Shown here: piece after piece, positions 8,431 through 16,798 of the stretch
Numbering within the stretch: the first letter of the stretch is position 1
How the letters are laid out: every line of letters begins with the position of its first letter
Source: BM714 sp964484935
GTDB taxonomy: Bacteria; Bacillota; Clostridia; Peptostreptococcales; BM714
Length of the DNA stretch: 64,000 nucleotides
Direction of reading: 5' to 3'
Assembly (NCBI GenBank): GCA_964484935.1
Contig: CAZAFW010000001.1
Coordinates: forward strand, 1 to 64,000
Translations under genes and position numbers: made by a program
Notes under the pieces: model-generated
What the model was told of the DNA's origin: nothing
What the model saw: only the letters and a program-made list of their open reading frames with translations
The model's database searches: none

Positions 8431-8984
8431 AATGTGGCGCAGTATCCTAGTCAATTTTTTCATTTTTGAAGGCGGGGCTAAAAATCCGTCGAAGGGCACA
8501 TCGATGAAGTTCCTAATGATTGCTTCTGACGCCCAGTCGGGGGCTTTTGTCGGGAATAAGAAGCAGGGGGCAATCCGCAATGGCATGTGGGCTCTACCCT
8601 CTCTTCATGGAGAATCGGATTATATCCGGTATAAACCTGCACGAACCAACAACTGCAGAGTAGCCTGCCTTGAGTGGAAACGGTGGACGTCGGGCTCAAC
8701 GAAGCAAAACCCAGGATCCGGGTACGCTCCGTCTTGCCGCCGAAACCCTTTTTGCAAAAGAGGCTAAAGAATGATCAGGTTGCAGAGGAAAACTCCTAGG
8801 CTGTTCCTGTAAAGGAAATACATCGGGGATTAAAGTGCGGTCTCAATGGCGATCCAGTTTCATGAATGGCGACATCATGAGTATGGATTTAATGGGAAAC
8901 CGCTGATTCGGCGACGATTCAGCATCCAAACGGGAAATCCTACTGGACCTAAGCCGTAAAGTTTACTCGATGTATTGCCACAAT
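8431..8984 (+). ncRNA. ole: OLE RNA (Ornate, Large, Extremophilic)
   Basis: A ~550-nt block without a credible gene sits between the ispA/yuiD-like pair and a membrane protein gene followed by dxs, the diagnostic locus of OLE RNA. The ends pair: TGTGGC (8433-8438) with GCCACA (8977-8982). Other stems are TGCTTCT/AGAAGCA (8521/8559) enclosing GCCC/GGGC (8531/8541); CGGAT/ATCCG (8616/8624); CTGC/GCAG (8637/8655); TTGAG/CTCAA (8670/8695); GCAAAA with TTTTGC (8704/8750) enclosing ACCC/GGGT (8709/8720); TTCCT/AGGAA closed by a GTAA loop (8804/8813); and long-range TCCAGT/ACTGGA (8853/8942). No promoter or terminator is seen, so it is cut from, or retained in, the operon mRNA. OLE forms membrane-bound ribonucleoproteins with OapA and is tied to stress tolerance. 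Confidence 0.92.
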
Positions 8985-9008
8985 TATTTTATTTAGAAGG
9001 AAATTAAA

Positions 9009-9566
9009 ATGAAAATCAACATAAACCGCATAAGATACAAATGGATACTCCATGTGTCAATCATAACTTTCGTTTTTTCTTTTTTGCTTAATTCTGTTTC
9101 AGAATCGCTTCTTGGCAACATTGGTCTGACATTGGGATTTTTGTTGCTCTTTATGATAGTCTTTACGGGAATCATATTCGACATAATCGGCATAGCAGTC
9201 GCTTCGGCAAGCAGGAAGCCCTTCAATTCAATGGCGTCAAGAAAAATAAAGGGAGCCAAAGAGGCCTTGGAGCTTATAAACCATGCCGGACCAGTATCAA
9301 ATTTCTGCAATGATGTGGTCGGAGACATAGCCGGGATAATCAGCGGATCGACAATTGCTGTTTTAATCCTTAAGATAGGCTCAGTCAATACGCTTTTGAA
9401 CACATCTATTTTAAGCGTAGTGCTTATTTCCTCGACAGCCTCATTAACGGTCGGTGGCAAAGCCTTCGGCAAGGAAATTGCGCTATACCAGTCAAACGAA
9501 ATTGTGTTGAAGGTGGGACGCATAATATGCTTTTTCAATGAAAAATTGACATTTAAAAGAAAGTGA
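9009..9566 (+). CDS. oapA: OLE-associated membrane protein OapA
   Basis: 185 residues with hydrophobic segments at about 12-30, 37-66, 102-123 and 132-150 and a basic C-terminus. It lies 24 nt after the OLE RNA and overlaps or abuts dxs, exactly where OapA is encoded in OLE-bearing Firmicutes; OapA binds OLE RNA and anchors it at the membrane. The central part (SRKPFNSMASRKIKGAKEAL, then VVGDIAGIISGS) reads like the DUF21 membrane domain of CNNM/CorC proteins, where a similar basic helix leads to an N-rich, small-residue helix. That resemblance is my inference. AGAAGGAAA is the ribosome site. Confidence 0.88.
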   Translation: MKININRIRYKWILHVSIITFVFSFLLNSVSESLLGNIGLTLGFLLLFMIVFTGIIFDIIGIAVASASRKPFNSMASRKIKGAKEALELINHAGPVSNFCNDVVGDIAGIISGSTIAVLILKIGSVNTLLNTSILSVVLISSTASLTVGGKAFGKEIALYQSNEIVLKVGRIICFFNEKLTFKRK

Positions 9567-9571
9567 CTAAA

Positions 9572-11425
9572 ATGAAAATACTGGACAATATAAATAGCCC
9601 GAAAGCTATAAAAGAACTCAATAATGAGCAATTGTCGAAATTGGCTATAGAGATACGCGAATTCCTCCTTGAATCGATTTCCAGAACAGGAGGCCATTTG
9701 GCTTCTAATCTTGGAATTGTAGAGCTTACTTTGGCTATTCACTATGTGTTCGAAAGCCCTAGGGATAAAATCATTTGGGATGTGGGACACCAGTCCTACG
9801 TTCACAAGCTTATAACCGGAAGAAGGGAAGGATTTGAAAATCTAAGACAGTTGGGCGGAATGAGCGGATTTCCCAAAAGAGCCGAAAGCTTGCACGATCC
9901 TTTCGACACCGGTCACAGCAGCACCTCACTTTCGGTCGCTATGGGTTTAGCCTCTGCACGGGATTTGGACAAGTACGACTTCCAAGTCATTTCAATCATC
10001 GGCGACGGATCGCTAACGGCCGGCATGGCTTATGAAGCGCTCAACCACATAGGGCACGAACAAAAGAAAATGCTTGTCATTCTGAATGACAACAACATGG
10101 CCATTTCAAAAAATACCGGGGCATTGTCCAAGCATTTGAATAAAATAAGAACCGCACAACGGTATACCAAAACCAAGGCCGGAATAAAGAACACCACCAG
10201 CAAAATGCCTTTCATAGGCAAATTCCTGACTCAAAAGCTGGACAAGGCAAAGGGCACAATCAAGTACATGCTTGTACCGGGCACTATTTTTGAAGAAATG
10301 GGCCTTAAATACATCGGACCTGTCAACGGGCACAACCTTGAAGAGCTCATCGATGTTCTAAAAAGAGTTAAAGATTTTGAAAAACCAGTCTTGTTGCATG
10401 TGGTAACCAAGAAGGGAAAGGGCTATTCATTCTCTGAAAACCATCCCGAAAAATTTCACGGAATCGGGCCCTTCGACATGAATACAGGAAAGGCAAAAGC
10501 GTCATCCAAAGGATTGTCCTATTCCAAGGTGTTTTCTTCAAGCCTTGCGGAATTGGCTGACAACAACAAATCGATCGTTGCAATTACAGCGGCAATGCCT
10601 GACGGTACAGGCCTGTCCCTTTTCGGCTTGGCCCATCCCGACCGCTATTTTGACGTAGGCATAGCCGAACAGCATGCAGTCACTTTTGCCGCAGGCTTGG
10701 CTTCAAGCGGTAAAAGGCCTTTTGTTGCAATGTATTCTTCATTTCTTCAAAGAGCATACGACCAGTTGATACACGATGTTTGCCTTCAAAATCTTCCGGT
10801 TGCATTCTGCATAGACCGTGCGGGATTGGTGGGATCAGACGGGGAAACTCATCACGGCTCATTCGACTTGTCATTCTTGCTGCCTATCCCAAATTTGACA
10901 ATATGGTCCCCTAAGGATGGATACGAACTTAAAAGGATGCTTTGCCGCTCTCTTGAATTGGAGGGACCTGTTGCAATAAGGTATCCAAGGGGATCCTGCA
11001 ATGAAATCAACTGCGACGAGACAGAAATTAAGTTGCCCGAAACCATCAAAAGAGGCAATGACTGCCTTATAATATCTGAAGGAAATGCAACAATATCGGC
11101 AATCGAATGTTCAAATATACTTGGCAAAAGAAATATTGACTGCGGTATTTTAAGTTTGAGACAGATAAAACCTATAGATGAAAACAACATTTTCTCTGCA
11201 GTTGGAGCCTATAGAGCTATTGTCACTTTAGAAAATGGCTCGGTCAATACAGGAATGGGGACACAAATAAATTCAATATTAAAAAATTCTGATTCAATCA
11301 GGATTCTCAACAAAGGATATCCTGACGCTTTTATAACCCACGGCGAAACCAGCGATCTCATAAAAAGCATTTCATTGGATCCTGAGTCTTTGGCAAATGA
11401 AATCGAACAATTTTTGAAAGAGTGA
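9572..11425 (+). CDS. dxs: 1-deoxy-D-xylulose-5-phosphate synthase
   Basis: 617 residues counted from the ATG at 9572 (MKILDNINSP, the usual Dxs beginning); a GTG at 9563 overlapping the oapA stop is an alternative. Thiamine diphosphate binding is shown by GDGSLTAGMAYEALN and NDNNMAIS; the transketolase-like middle domain carries GIAEQHAVTFAAGLA and DRAGLVGSDGETHHG. It condenses pyruvate and glyceraldehyde 3-phosphate in the first step of the MEP isoprenoid pathway. IspH, the last MEP enzyme, is also in this window (27887). Confidence 0.97.
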   Translation: MKILDNINSPKAIKELNNEQLSKLAIEIREFLLESISRTGGHLASNLGIVELTLAIHYVFESPRDKIIWDVGHQSYVHKLITGRREGFENLRQLGGMSGFPKRAESLHDPFDTGHSSTSLSVAMGLASARDLDKYDFQVISIIGDGSLTAGMAYEALNHIGHEQKKMLVILNDNNMAISKNTGALSKHLNKIRTAQRYTKTKAGIKNTTSKMPFIGKFLTQKLDKAKGTIKYMLVPGTIFEEMGLKYIGPVNGHNLEELIDVLKRVKDFEKPVLLHVVTKKGKGYSFSENHPEKFHGIGPFDMNTGKAKASSKGLSYSKVFSSSLAELADNNKSIVAITAAMPDGTGLSLFGLAHPDRYFDVGIAEQHAVTFAAGLASSGKRPFVAMYSSFLQRAYDQLIHDVCLQNLPVAFCIDRAGLVGSDGETHHGSFDLSFLLPIPNLTIWSPKDGYELKRMLCRSLELEGPVAIRYPRGSCNEINCDETEIKLPETIKRGNDCLIISEGNATISAIECSNILGKRNIDCGILSLRQIKPIDENNIFSAVGAYRAIVTLENGSVNTGMGTQINSILKNSDSIRILNKGYPDAFITHGETSDLIKSISLDPESLANEIEQFLKE

Positions 11426-11429
11426 AAAT

Positions 11430-12248
11430 ATGAAAAAACGAATGGATATTCTTTTGGTCGAGGAAGGCTATTTTGACTCCAGGGAAAAAGCAAAACGCGC
11501 AATTATGGCTGGAATGGTATATGTCAACGGCCAAAAGGCATATAAGGCCGGCACAAAAGTCGACTTTGACAACTCAAAGGTTGAGGTTAGGGGCAAAAGG
11601 CTAAAATATGTCGGCAGGGGCGGACTCAAGCTTGAGAAGGCAATGAATTGCTTCGATTTGGATTTTAATGGCAAGACTGCAATGGACATAGGATCTTCCA
11701 CCGGAGGATTCACAGACTGCATGCTTCAAAACGGTGCGTCAAAAGTATACGCTGTAGATGTTGGATACGGGCAACTTGATTATAAGCTAAGACAGGATGA
11801 CCGGGTAATTGTGATGGAGAGGACCAACATAAGATATTTGAAACCTGAAGCAATTGAATACCCTATGGACTTTATTTCCATAGACGTTTCTTTCATATCT
11901 CTAAGGCTAGTTCTTCCTGTTGCCTACAAACTCCTCGCTGAAAACGGAAAAATCGTATTTCTTCTAAAGCCCCAATTTGAGGCCGGCCGCGAAAAAGTTG
12001 GAAAGAATGGTATTATCAGAGATGCTTCAGTACACAAGGAAGTGATAATTGCCATACTTGAGCATTTGGAATCATACCCTTTGTTTTTGCAGGGAATAAC
12101 ATACTCGCCAATAAAAGGGGCAAAGGGGAATATTGAATTTCTTATATACTGCACAAAGTCAAAGCCAGTCGTGGCGCAACATTTCGATTATGCGGAGACG
12201 ACCGACAAATTGCTTAAAAACATCAATTTTAGGGAGGCCGATGAATGA
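11430..12248 (+). CDS. tlyA: TlyA family RNA 2'-O-methyltransferase
   Basis: 272 residues: an N-terminal S4 RNA-binding domain (1-65, MDILLVEEGYFDSREKAKRA) and an FtsJ-like methyltransferase domain with the SAM loop AMDIGSSTGGFTDCML and catalytic-type residues K..D..K. Annotated in older entries as hemolysin A; in characterised cases the family methylates ribose in rRNA. It lies between dxs and argR as in Bacillus (yqxC), and its stop overlaps the argR start by 4 nt. Confidence 0.92.
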   Translation: MKKRMDILLVEEGYFDSREKAKRAIMAGMVYVNGQKAYKAGTKVDFDNSKVEVRGKRLKYVGRGGLKLEKAMNCFDLDFNGKTAMDIGSSTGGFTDCMLQNGASKVYAVDVGYGQLDYKLRQDDRVIVMERTNIRYLKPEAIEYPMDFISIDVSFISLRLVLPVAYKLLAENGKIVFLLKPQFEAGREKVGKNGIIRDASVHKEVIIAILEHLESYPLFLQGITYSPIKGAKGNIEFLIYCTKSKPVVAQHFDYAETTDKLLKNINFREADE

Positions 12249-12694
12249 AATACTCAAGACACATAAAAATTCTTGAAATAATAAAAGAATATGAGGTTGA
12301 AACCCAAGAGGAACTCGCCGACTTGCTTAAAAAAAGCGGTTTCAAAGTGACACAGGCAACCGTTTCAAGAGACATAAAAGAATTGAGGCTGATCAAGGTT
12401 CTAACACGAAACAAACGCTATAAGTACGCATCTATGCAACAGCAGGAACACATGCTTTCCGACCGCCTGATAAATCTTTTCAAGGAATCAGTTGTTTCAA
12501 TCGACCATTCAGGAAACATGATTGTTCTAAAAACCCTTACCGGGGCTGCAAATGCAGCCGCTTCGGCCATTGACGCGATCAATTCGACAGATATTGTCGG
12601 ATCAATCGCAGGCGATGATACAATCTTCCTTCTTATAAGGGAAAATTCCGATTTGGATGAAGTAATAGAATCTTTCAGAAAAATGATGTCTTAA
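12245..12694 (+). CDS. argR: Arginine repressor ArgR
   Basis: 149 residues. N-terminal winged helix with TQEELADLLKKSGFKVTQAT and VSRDIKELRLIK, and the C-terminal hexamerisation/arginine-binding domain with LTGAANAAASAID and the GDDTIF strand. In Firmicutes it represses arginine synthesis and activates catabolism. The position between tlyA and recN is conserved in Bacilli and Clostridia and says nothing about its targets; no arginine genes are in this window. Confidence 0.95.
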   Translation: MKYSRHIKILEIIKEYEVETQEELADLLKKSGFKVTQATVSRDIKELRLIKVLTRNKRYKYASMQQQEHMLSDRLINLFKESVVSIDHSGNMIVLKTLTGAANAAASAIDAINSTDIVGSIAGDDTIFLLIRENSDLDEVIESFRKMMS

Positions 12695-12710
12695 AATAGT
12701 GGGTGATTCC

Positions 12711-14444
12711 ATGCTTGTTGAATTGCATATAAAAGATTTTGTGCTGATTGACGAATTGCGCATAGATTTCAAAGAAGGGCTTAATGTTCTTACTGGAGAA
12801 ACGGGAGCCGGGAAATCAATAATTGTTAAAGCCATAGACATAGCTTTAGGCGGCAAAGCCGGAAAGGATTTGTTGCGCCCGAAATCCGAAAAATCCGAGA
12901 TTGAACTCGCTTTCCATTTAAACAATGCGCATGAAATAGAAACAATTGAAAACATTTACGGTTTGAATTTAAAAGAAGAACCTGTGATAGTTTTTAAGCG
13001 TGAAATTCTTGAGAGCGGGAGAACGGTAAGCCGGTTAAATGGAAACATAACAAGTATCGATACAATAAAGGAAATTTCAAACGGATTGATAGACATACAT
13101 GGCCAGCATGAACATCAATCCCTGCTTAAGAAGGAAAACTATCTGGGATTGTTGGATCGTTACATCTCATCGGAGCACTATGAAAAAACACATCTTCTTT
13201 CATCGGTCTGCGCTGAAATGCGTTCGTGTGAGCTTTCAATCAAAAAACTTCTTGAAGCATCACAAAAGAATGAGCGGGAATTGGATTTCTGCCGCTATCA
13301 ATTGAAAGAAATAGAAGATGCCGATTTGGTAATCGGGGAAGACGACCTTCTTGCCAAGGAATATGATTACATAAAAAACGGAGAGGCAATCAACCGAAAC
13401 TGCATTGAGGCACTGAGCCTGGTCTCTTCAAATTTTGAGGATGAATTCAATGCAATGGATGCAATTGACAAAGCCATTTCATCGATTGCGCAGATACAAT
13501 CATTTTCAGACGATTTAAGCAGCATTAATTCAAAGCTGAATGAAATTCGTTGCATGATTGAAGATGCGTCAACGAATCTGCGGCATTTTTCAGATAATTT
13601 CAGTTACGACCGCGGCAGGCTTAATTATGTGGAATCCAGACTCGACCTTATAAATGAAATGAAAATGAAATATGGAAATTCAATTAAGGAAGTATTGCTT
13701 TACCGTGACAGCTTGGCAAAAAAACTTGATGAGCATTTGCATTCGGACGAACAACTTGAAAACTTGAAAAGCACCCATAAGCTCAAGCTGGATCAATACA
13801 GGCGCCTGGCTGGAGAAATAAGCTTAAAGAGACAAGATGCATCCAAATCATTGAGCAAAAGCATTTTGTCAGAACTCAATGAGTTGAATCTTGAAAACGC
13901 CACATTTGATATTTCACTTAACACAGACAATACAAGAATATCCAAGTCCGGTTACGAGGATGTGGACTTTCTGATTTCAATGAATCCAGGGCAAAGAGCC
14001 AAGAGTCTTTCAAAAATTGCTTCCGGCGGCGAGATTTCACGAATAATGCTTGCCATAAAAGTCATAATGTCAAAAATCGATACCATAGATACAATAATAT
14101 TCGACGAAATCGATACTGGAGTAAGCGGAATAACTGCAAAAAAGGTTGCAGAGAAATTGTTTAAAACTTCAAAAGACACTCAGGTGATATGCATAACCCA
14201 CCTTCCGCAAATTGCTGTAATGGGAGATTACCATATGCTTATAGAAAAATCCACAAAAGGAAACATTACAACGACAATGGTCAAATCCTTGAAAGCGGAT
14301 GAAAAAGTTCTTGAGATTTCACGTCTTCTTGACGGAAATATGAATTCTGTAATTTCTGAAGATCACGCCAAGAATTTGATTGAATCCATAAGCAAGGCAA
14401 AAATTGCCTCATATGACGAGGATGACAGGGAGGATGGCATATGA
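12711..14444 (+). CDS. recN: DNA repair protein RecN
   Basis: 577 residues from the ATG at 12711 (MLVELHIKDFVLIDEL), which follows GTGGGTGA; a GTG at 12699 is a less likely start. SMC-like layout: Walker A TGETGAGKS near residue 30, long coiled coils through the middle with the IHGQHEHQSLL zinc-hook-like turn, signature GGEISRIMLAIK and Walker B IIFDEIDTGVSG at the C-terminus. It acts at double-strand breaks. No SOS-type operator is visible nearby, so it is probably expressed from the operon. Overlaps spo0A by 4 nt. Confidence 0.95.
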   Translation: MLVELHIKDFVLIDELRIDFKEGLNVLTGETGAGKSIIVKAIDIALGGKAGKDLLRPKSEKSEIELAFHLNNAHEIETIENIYGLNLKEEPVIVFKREILESGRTVSRLNGNITSIDTIKEISNGLIDIHGQHEHQSLLKKENYLGLLDRYISSEHYEKTHLLSSVCAEMRSCELSIKKLLEASQKNERELDFCRYQLKEIEDADLVIGEDDLLAKEYDYIKNGEAINRNCIEALSLVSSNFEDEFNAMDAIDKAISSIAQIQSFSDDLSSINSKLNEIRCMIEDASTNLRHFSDNFSYDRGRLNYVESRLDLINEMKMKYGNSIKEVLLYRDSLAKKLDEHLHSDEQLENLKSTHKLKLDQYRRLAGEISLKRQDASKSLSKSILSELNELNLENATFDISLNTDNTRISKSGYEDVDFLISMNPGQRAKSLSKIASGGEISRIMLAIKVIMSKIDTIDTIIFDEIDTGVSGITAKKVAEKLFKTSKDTQVICITHLPQIAVMGDYHMLIEKSTKGNITTTMVKSLKADEKVLEISRLLDGNMNSVISEDHAKNLIESISKAKIASYDEDDREDGI

Positions 14445-15208
14445 AAAAGATGAAGGTTCTTTTAGCCGATGACAATGAAGATTTTACAGAAATTCTTTCC
14501 GAGTACATAAACAGCCAGGAAGATTTCAAGGTTGTAAATGTAGTGTGCGATGGACTTGAAGCGCTAAGGTATTTGAAAAGGCACGTTGTCGACATTGTAA
14601 TACTCGACATTATAATGCCCAAGTTGGACGGCATCGGTGTCTTGGAAAATGCAAAGAGTTTCAAACGTGGTACTTCACCAAAAATAATAGTGCTTTCAGC
14701 GCTGGGTCAGGACAACATAACTCAGCAGGCCATGGAAATGGGCGCTGATTATTATTTTGTAAAACCGTTCGATTATGAAGTCCTCATAAATCGAATCAGA
14801 CAGATAGTGAAGAATCCGGGAGATAATTCATATGTTTCGGGCAATCCCGCAATAGACATAGACAGCAAGGTCAGCGATGTACTAAGGGATTTCGGTTTCC
14901 CCTTGCATGTAAACGGATATGATTATGTGAGAAAAGCGATAATAATGTCTTTCCACGATTCTACATATTTGAAAGGTTTGACTAAGAGGCTCTATCCGGA
15001 TGTTGCCAACAGCTTTCCAGAAGCGACACCGAGCCGCGTTGAAAGGTCAATAAGAAATGCCATAAATATGGCATGGACAGACAATTCCGTTTCAAAGAGA
15101 TCATTCAAACATACATTGAAGAATTATAATCTTGACACAAAAAAACCTACAAACGGCAAGTTTATAGCTTCAGTAACAGAACGGTTGAAGTTGATATATT
15201 CGAAATGA
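14441..15208 (+). CDS. spo0A: Sporulation master regulator Spo0A
   Basis: 255 residues. A receiver domain (1-120) has the acidic pocket LLADDNEDF, phospho-acceptor Asp56 (VDIVILDIIMP) and Lys in VKPF. The C-terminal Spo0A DNA-binding domain (about 142-255) includes YDYVRKAIIM, LYPDVANSF and the recognition helix TPSRVERSIRNAINMAW. It binds 0A boxes when phosphorylated and controls entry into sporulation or stationary-phase physiology. The start overlaps the recN stop (ATGA), so the spoIVB gene that usually stands between recN and spo0A is missing here. Confidence 0.96.
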   Translation: MKKMKVLLADDNEDFTEILSEYINSQEDFKVVNVVCDGLEALRYLKRHVVDIVILDIIMPKLDGIGVLENAKSFKRGTSPKIIVLSALGQDNITQQAMEMGADYYFVKPFDYEVLINRIRQIVKNPGDNSYVSGNPAIDIDSKVSDVLRDFGFPLHVNGYDYVRKAIIMSFHDSTYLKGLTKRLYPDVANSFPEATPSRVERSIRNAINMAWTDNSVSKRSFKHTLKNYNLDTKKPTNGKFIASVTERLKLIYSK

Positions 15209-15217
15209 GGTGTAAAA

Positions 15218-15751
15218 GTGAACGTGGAAAAAACAATCAAGTCCGACAAGCTTTATCGGGGCAAGATCATCAATTTGAGAATAGACACTGTGGAATTGCC
15301 AAATCAAAAGTACTCAAAGCGTGAAATAATCGAGCATGGAGGCGGTGTGGCAATCATCGCAATCAAAGATAAAAAATTACTATTGGTCAAGCAATACAGA
15401 AAAGCAGTAGAAGAATCAATTTACGAACTTCCTGCCGGAAAACTCGAATCAACCGAAACCCCTGAAGAATGCGCCAATAGGGAATTTACGGAAGAAACCG
15501 GTTATGAATCCAAAAACATGAAATTTCTTTTCAGTTTTTACAGCTCACCGGGTTTTTCAAATGAACTGATTCATCTTTTCCTTGCTGAAGAAATTTCTTT
15601 TGTCGGAGCAAACCCCGATGAGGATGAATACATTGAAACTTTTGAAATGCCCTTTGATAATGCTTTGCACATGATAAAAACCGGTGAAATAATAGATGCA
15701 AAAACAATCATAGGCTTGCTTTATCTTTCAAACAATCAAATAAAGGATTGA
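15218..15751 (+). CDS. NUDIX hydrolase, ADP-ribose pyrophosphatase type
   Basis: 177 residues. The NUDIX box fits GX5EX7REUXEEXGU exactly at residues 74-96 (GKLESTETPEECANREF then TEETGY). The flanking LPAG and the later SSPGFSNELIHLF segment are typical of NudF/YqkG ADP-ribose pyrophosphatases, which clear ADP-ribose and related nucleotides in the cytosol. GTG start at 15218 follows a GAGGTG site. Last gene before a strong terminator. Confidence 0.88.
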   Translation: MNVEKTIKSDKLYRGKIINLRIDTVELPNQKYSKREIIEHGGGVAIIAIKDKKLLLVKQYRKAVEESIYELPAGKLESTETPEECANREFTEETGYESKNMKFLFSFYSSPGFSNELIHLFLAEEISFVGANPDEDEYIETFEMPFDNALHMIKTGEIIDAKTIIGLLYLSNNQIKD

Positions 15752-15780
15752 CTGTCTTTTCACCTTTCAAAAGATTCCAA

Positions 15781-15814
15781 TAATCCTTTCTTCTGTAGAA
15801 AGGATTATTTTTTT
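15781..15814 (+). terminator. Strong intrinsic terminator after the nudix gene
   Basis: TAATCCTTTCT (15781-15791) pairs with AGAAAGGATTA (15797-15807), 11 bp with a 5-nt loop, followed by seven T. It ends the long run that began at 1737. Confidence 0.9.
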
Positions 15815-15890
15815 GAAGGACTTTCAATAAAGTTGTTGAATAAGTAACTAATCACCATGCAATACAAATAGATCAATACGAGGGACAAAA

Positions 15891-16778
15891 ATGGAAAAAG
15901 TCATCAACGGTTTCGAAAACTATTTAAATTCAAAAGAACTATCCGAGAACTCAATTCGTTCATACATTTCTGATGTTTTCAAATTTCTTTCGTTTTGCAA
16001 ATCGGATATTCAAAAAAATTTCATGGATGTCACCAGAAAAGACGTTGTCGGCTATGTTGAAAATTTAAGCGAGAACAAAAAATCCGCGTCAACAGTTTCA
16101 AGATATCTTTCATCCTTGAAATCATTCTATGCTTTTCTGATGTACGAGGGGCTCCTGACCAACAATCCTGTTTACAAAGTGAACATACCAAAAACGGACA
16201 GGAATGTACCTTCAATATTGACCATTGAAGAAATTGACAAATTGCTGGAGCAGCCGTCGTTGAATAAAAGCCGCATGTCTGTCCGCGACAAAGCCATGCT
16301 TGAATTGCTCTATGCAACTGGTATGCGGGTATCCGAAATAATAGCCCTCGACATAAGCAATGTCAATCTAAACCTCGGCTACATACATTGCAGCGGCAAG
16401 AATGCCAGAAAAAGCAGAATTATACCAATAGGTACATTGGCTAAAATCTCTTTGCTCAATTACATATACGAACTTAGAAACCCAATGGTTTCAAAAGGCA
16501 AAGAGGCACTTTTCATAAACTACACCGGCAACAGGCTTACAAGACAAGGCTTTTGGAAGATAGTCAAGAAATACAAAAGATTGGCCAATATACAAAAAGC
16601 CATTACTCCTCAAACGCTGAGGCACTCATTTGCAGCCCATCTTCTTAAAAACGGGGCTGATTTGCGGTCGGTACAAAAGATGCTGGGACATTCGGACATA
16701 TCCACTACACAAATCTATCTTCAACTCAAAGACGACAAAATCAAGGATGTTTATGATAAAACTCATCCGAGAGCTTAA
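15891..16778 (+). CDS. xerD: Tyrosine recombinase XerD-like, with Gln in place of the HxxR histidine
   Basis: 295 residues with the SAM-like N-terminal domain and the catalytic domain of XerD. Active-site residues: Arg146 (ATGMRVSEI), Lys in the beta-hairpin (about 170-174), Arg244, His267 (LGHSDISTTQIY) and Tyr276. The usual His of HxxR is Gln241 (ITPQTLRHSF; codon CAA). XerC/D resolve chromosome dimers at dif with FtsK. Position before pdp matches Bacillus gene order (nudF-spoIIM-fur-xerD), but spoIIM and fur are absent. The missing histidine may slow or alter catalysis; see findings. Confidence 0.88.
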   Translation: MEKVINGFENYLNSKELSENSIRSYISDVFKFLSFCKSDIQKNFMDVTRKDVVGYVENLSENKKSASTVSRYLSSLKSFYAFLMYEGLLTNNPVYKVNIPKTDRNVPSILTIEEIDKLLEQPSLNKSRMSVRDKAMLELLYATGMRVSEIIALDISNVNLNLGYIHCSGKNARKSRIIPIGTLAKISLLNYIYELRNPMVSKGKEALFINYTGNRLTRQGFWKIVKKYKRLANIQKAITPQTLRHSFAAHLLKNGADLRSVQKMLGHSDISTTQIYLQLKDDKIKDVYDKTHPRA

Positions 16779-16798
16779 AAAGAGAAGGAGGAGTTTAG

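Noticed and set aside
8344..8699. Minus-strand frames over the OLE RNA and the end of the YuiD-like gene
   Set aside because: They overlap a conserved gene or RNA, lack ribosome sites and resemble no protein.
8432..8767. Plus-strand 111-codon frame inside the 8427-9008 interval
   Set aside because: No ribosome site, unusual composition (Trp, Cys, Gly, Arg-rich) and it covers stems of the OLE RNA; read as noncoding.
8993..9805. 270-codon minus-strand frame opposite oapA and dxs
   Set aside because: Shadow of two well-supported plus-strand genes; no promoter or ribosome site.
11430..12248. Hemolysin A as product name for tlyA
   Set aside because: S4 plus FtsJ-like methyltransferase architecture points to RNA methylation; the hemolysin label is historical.
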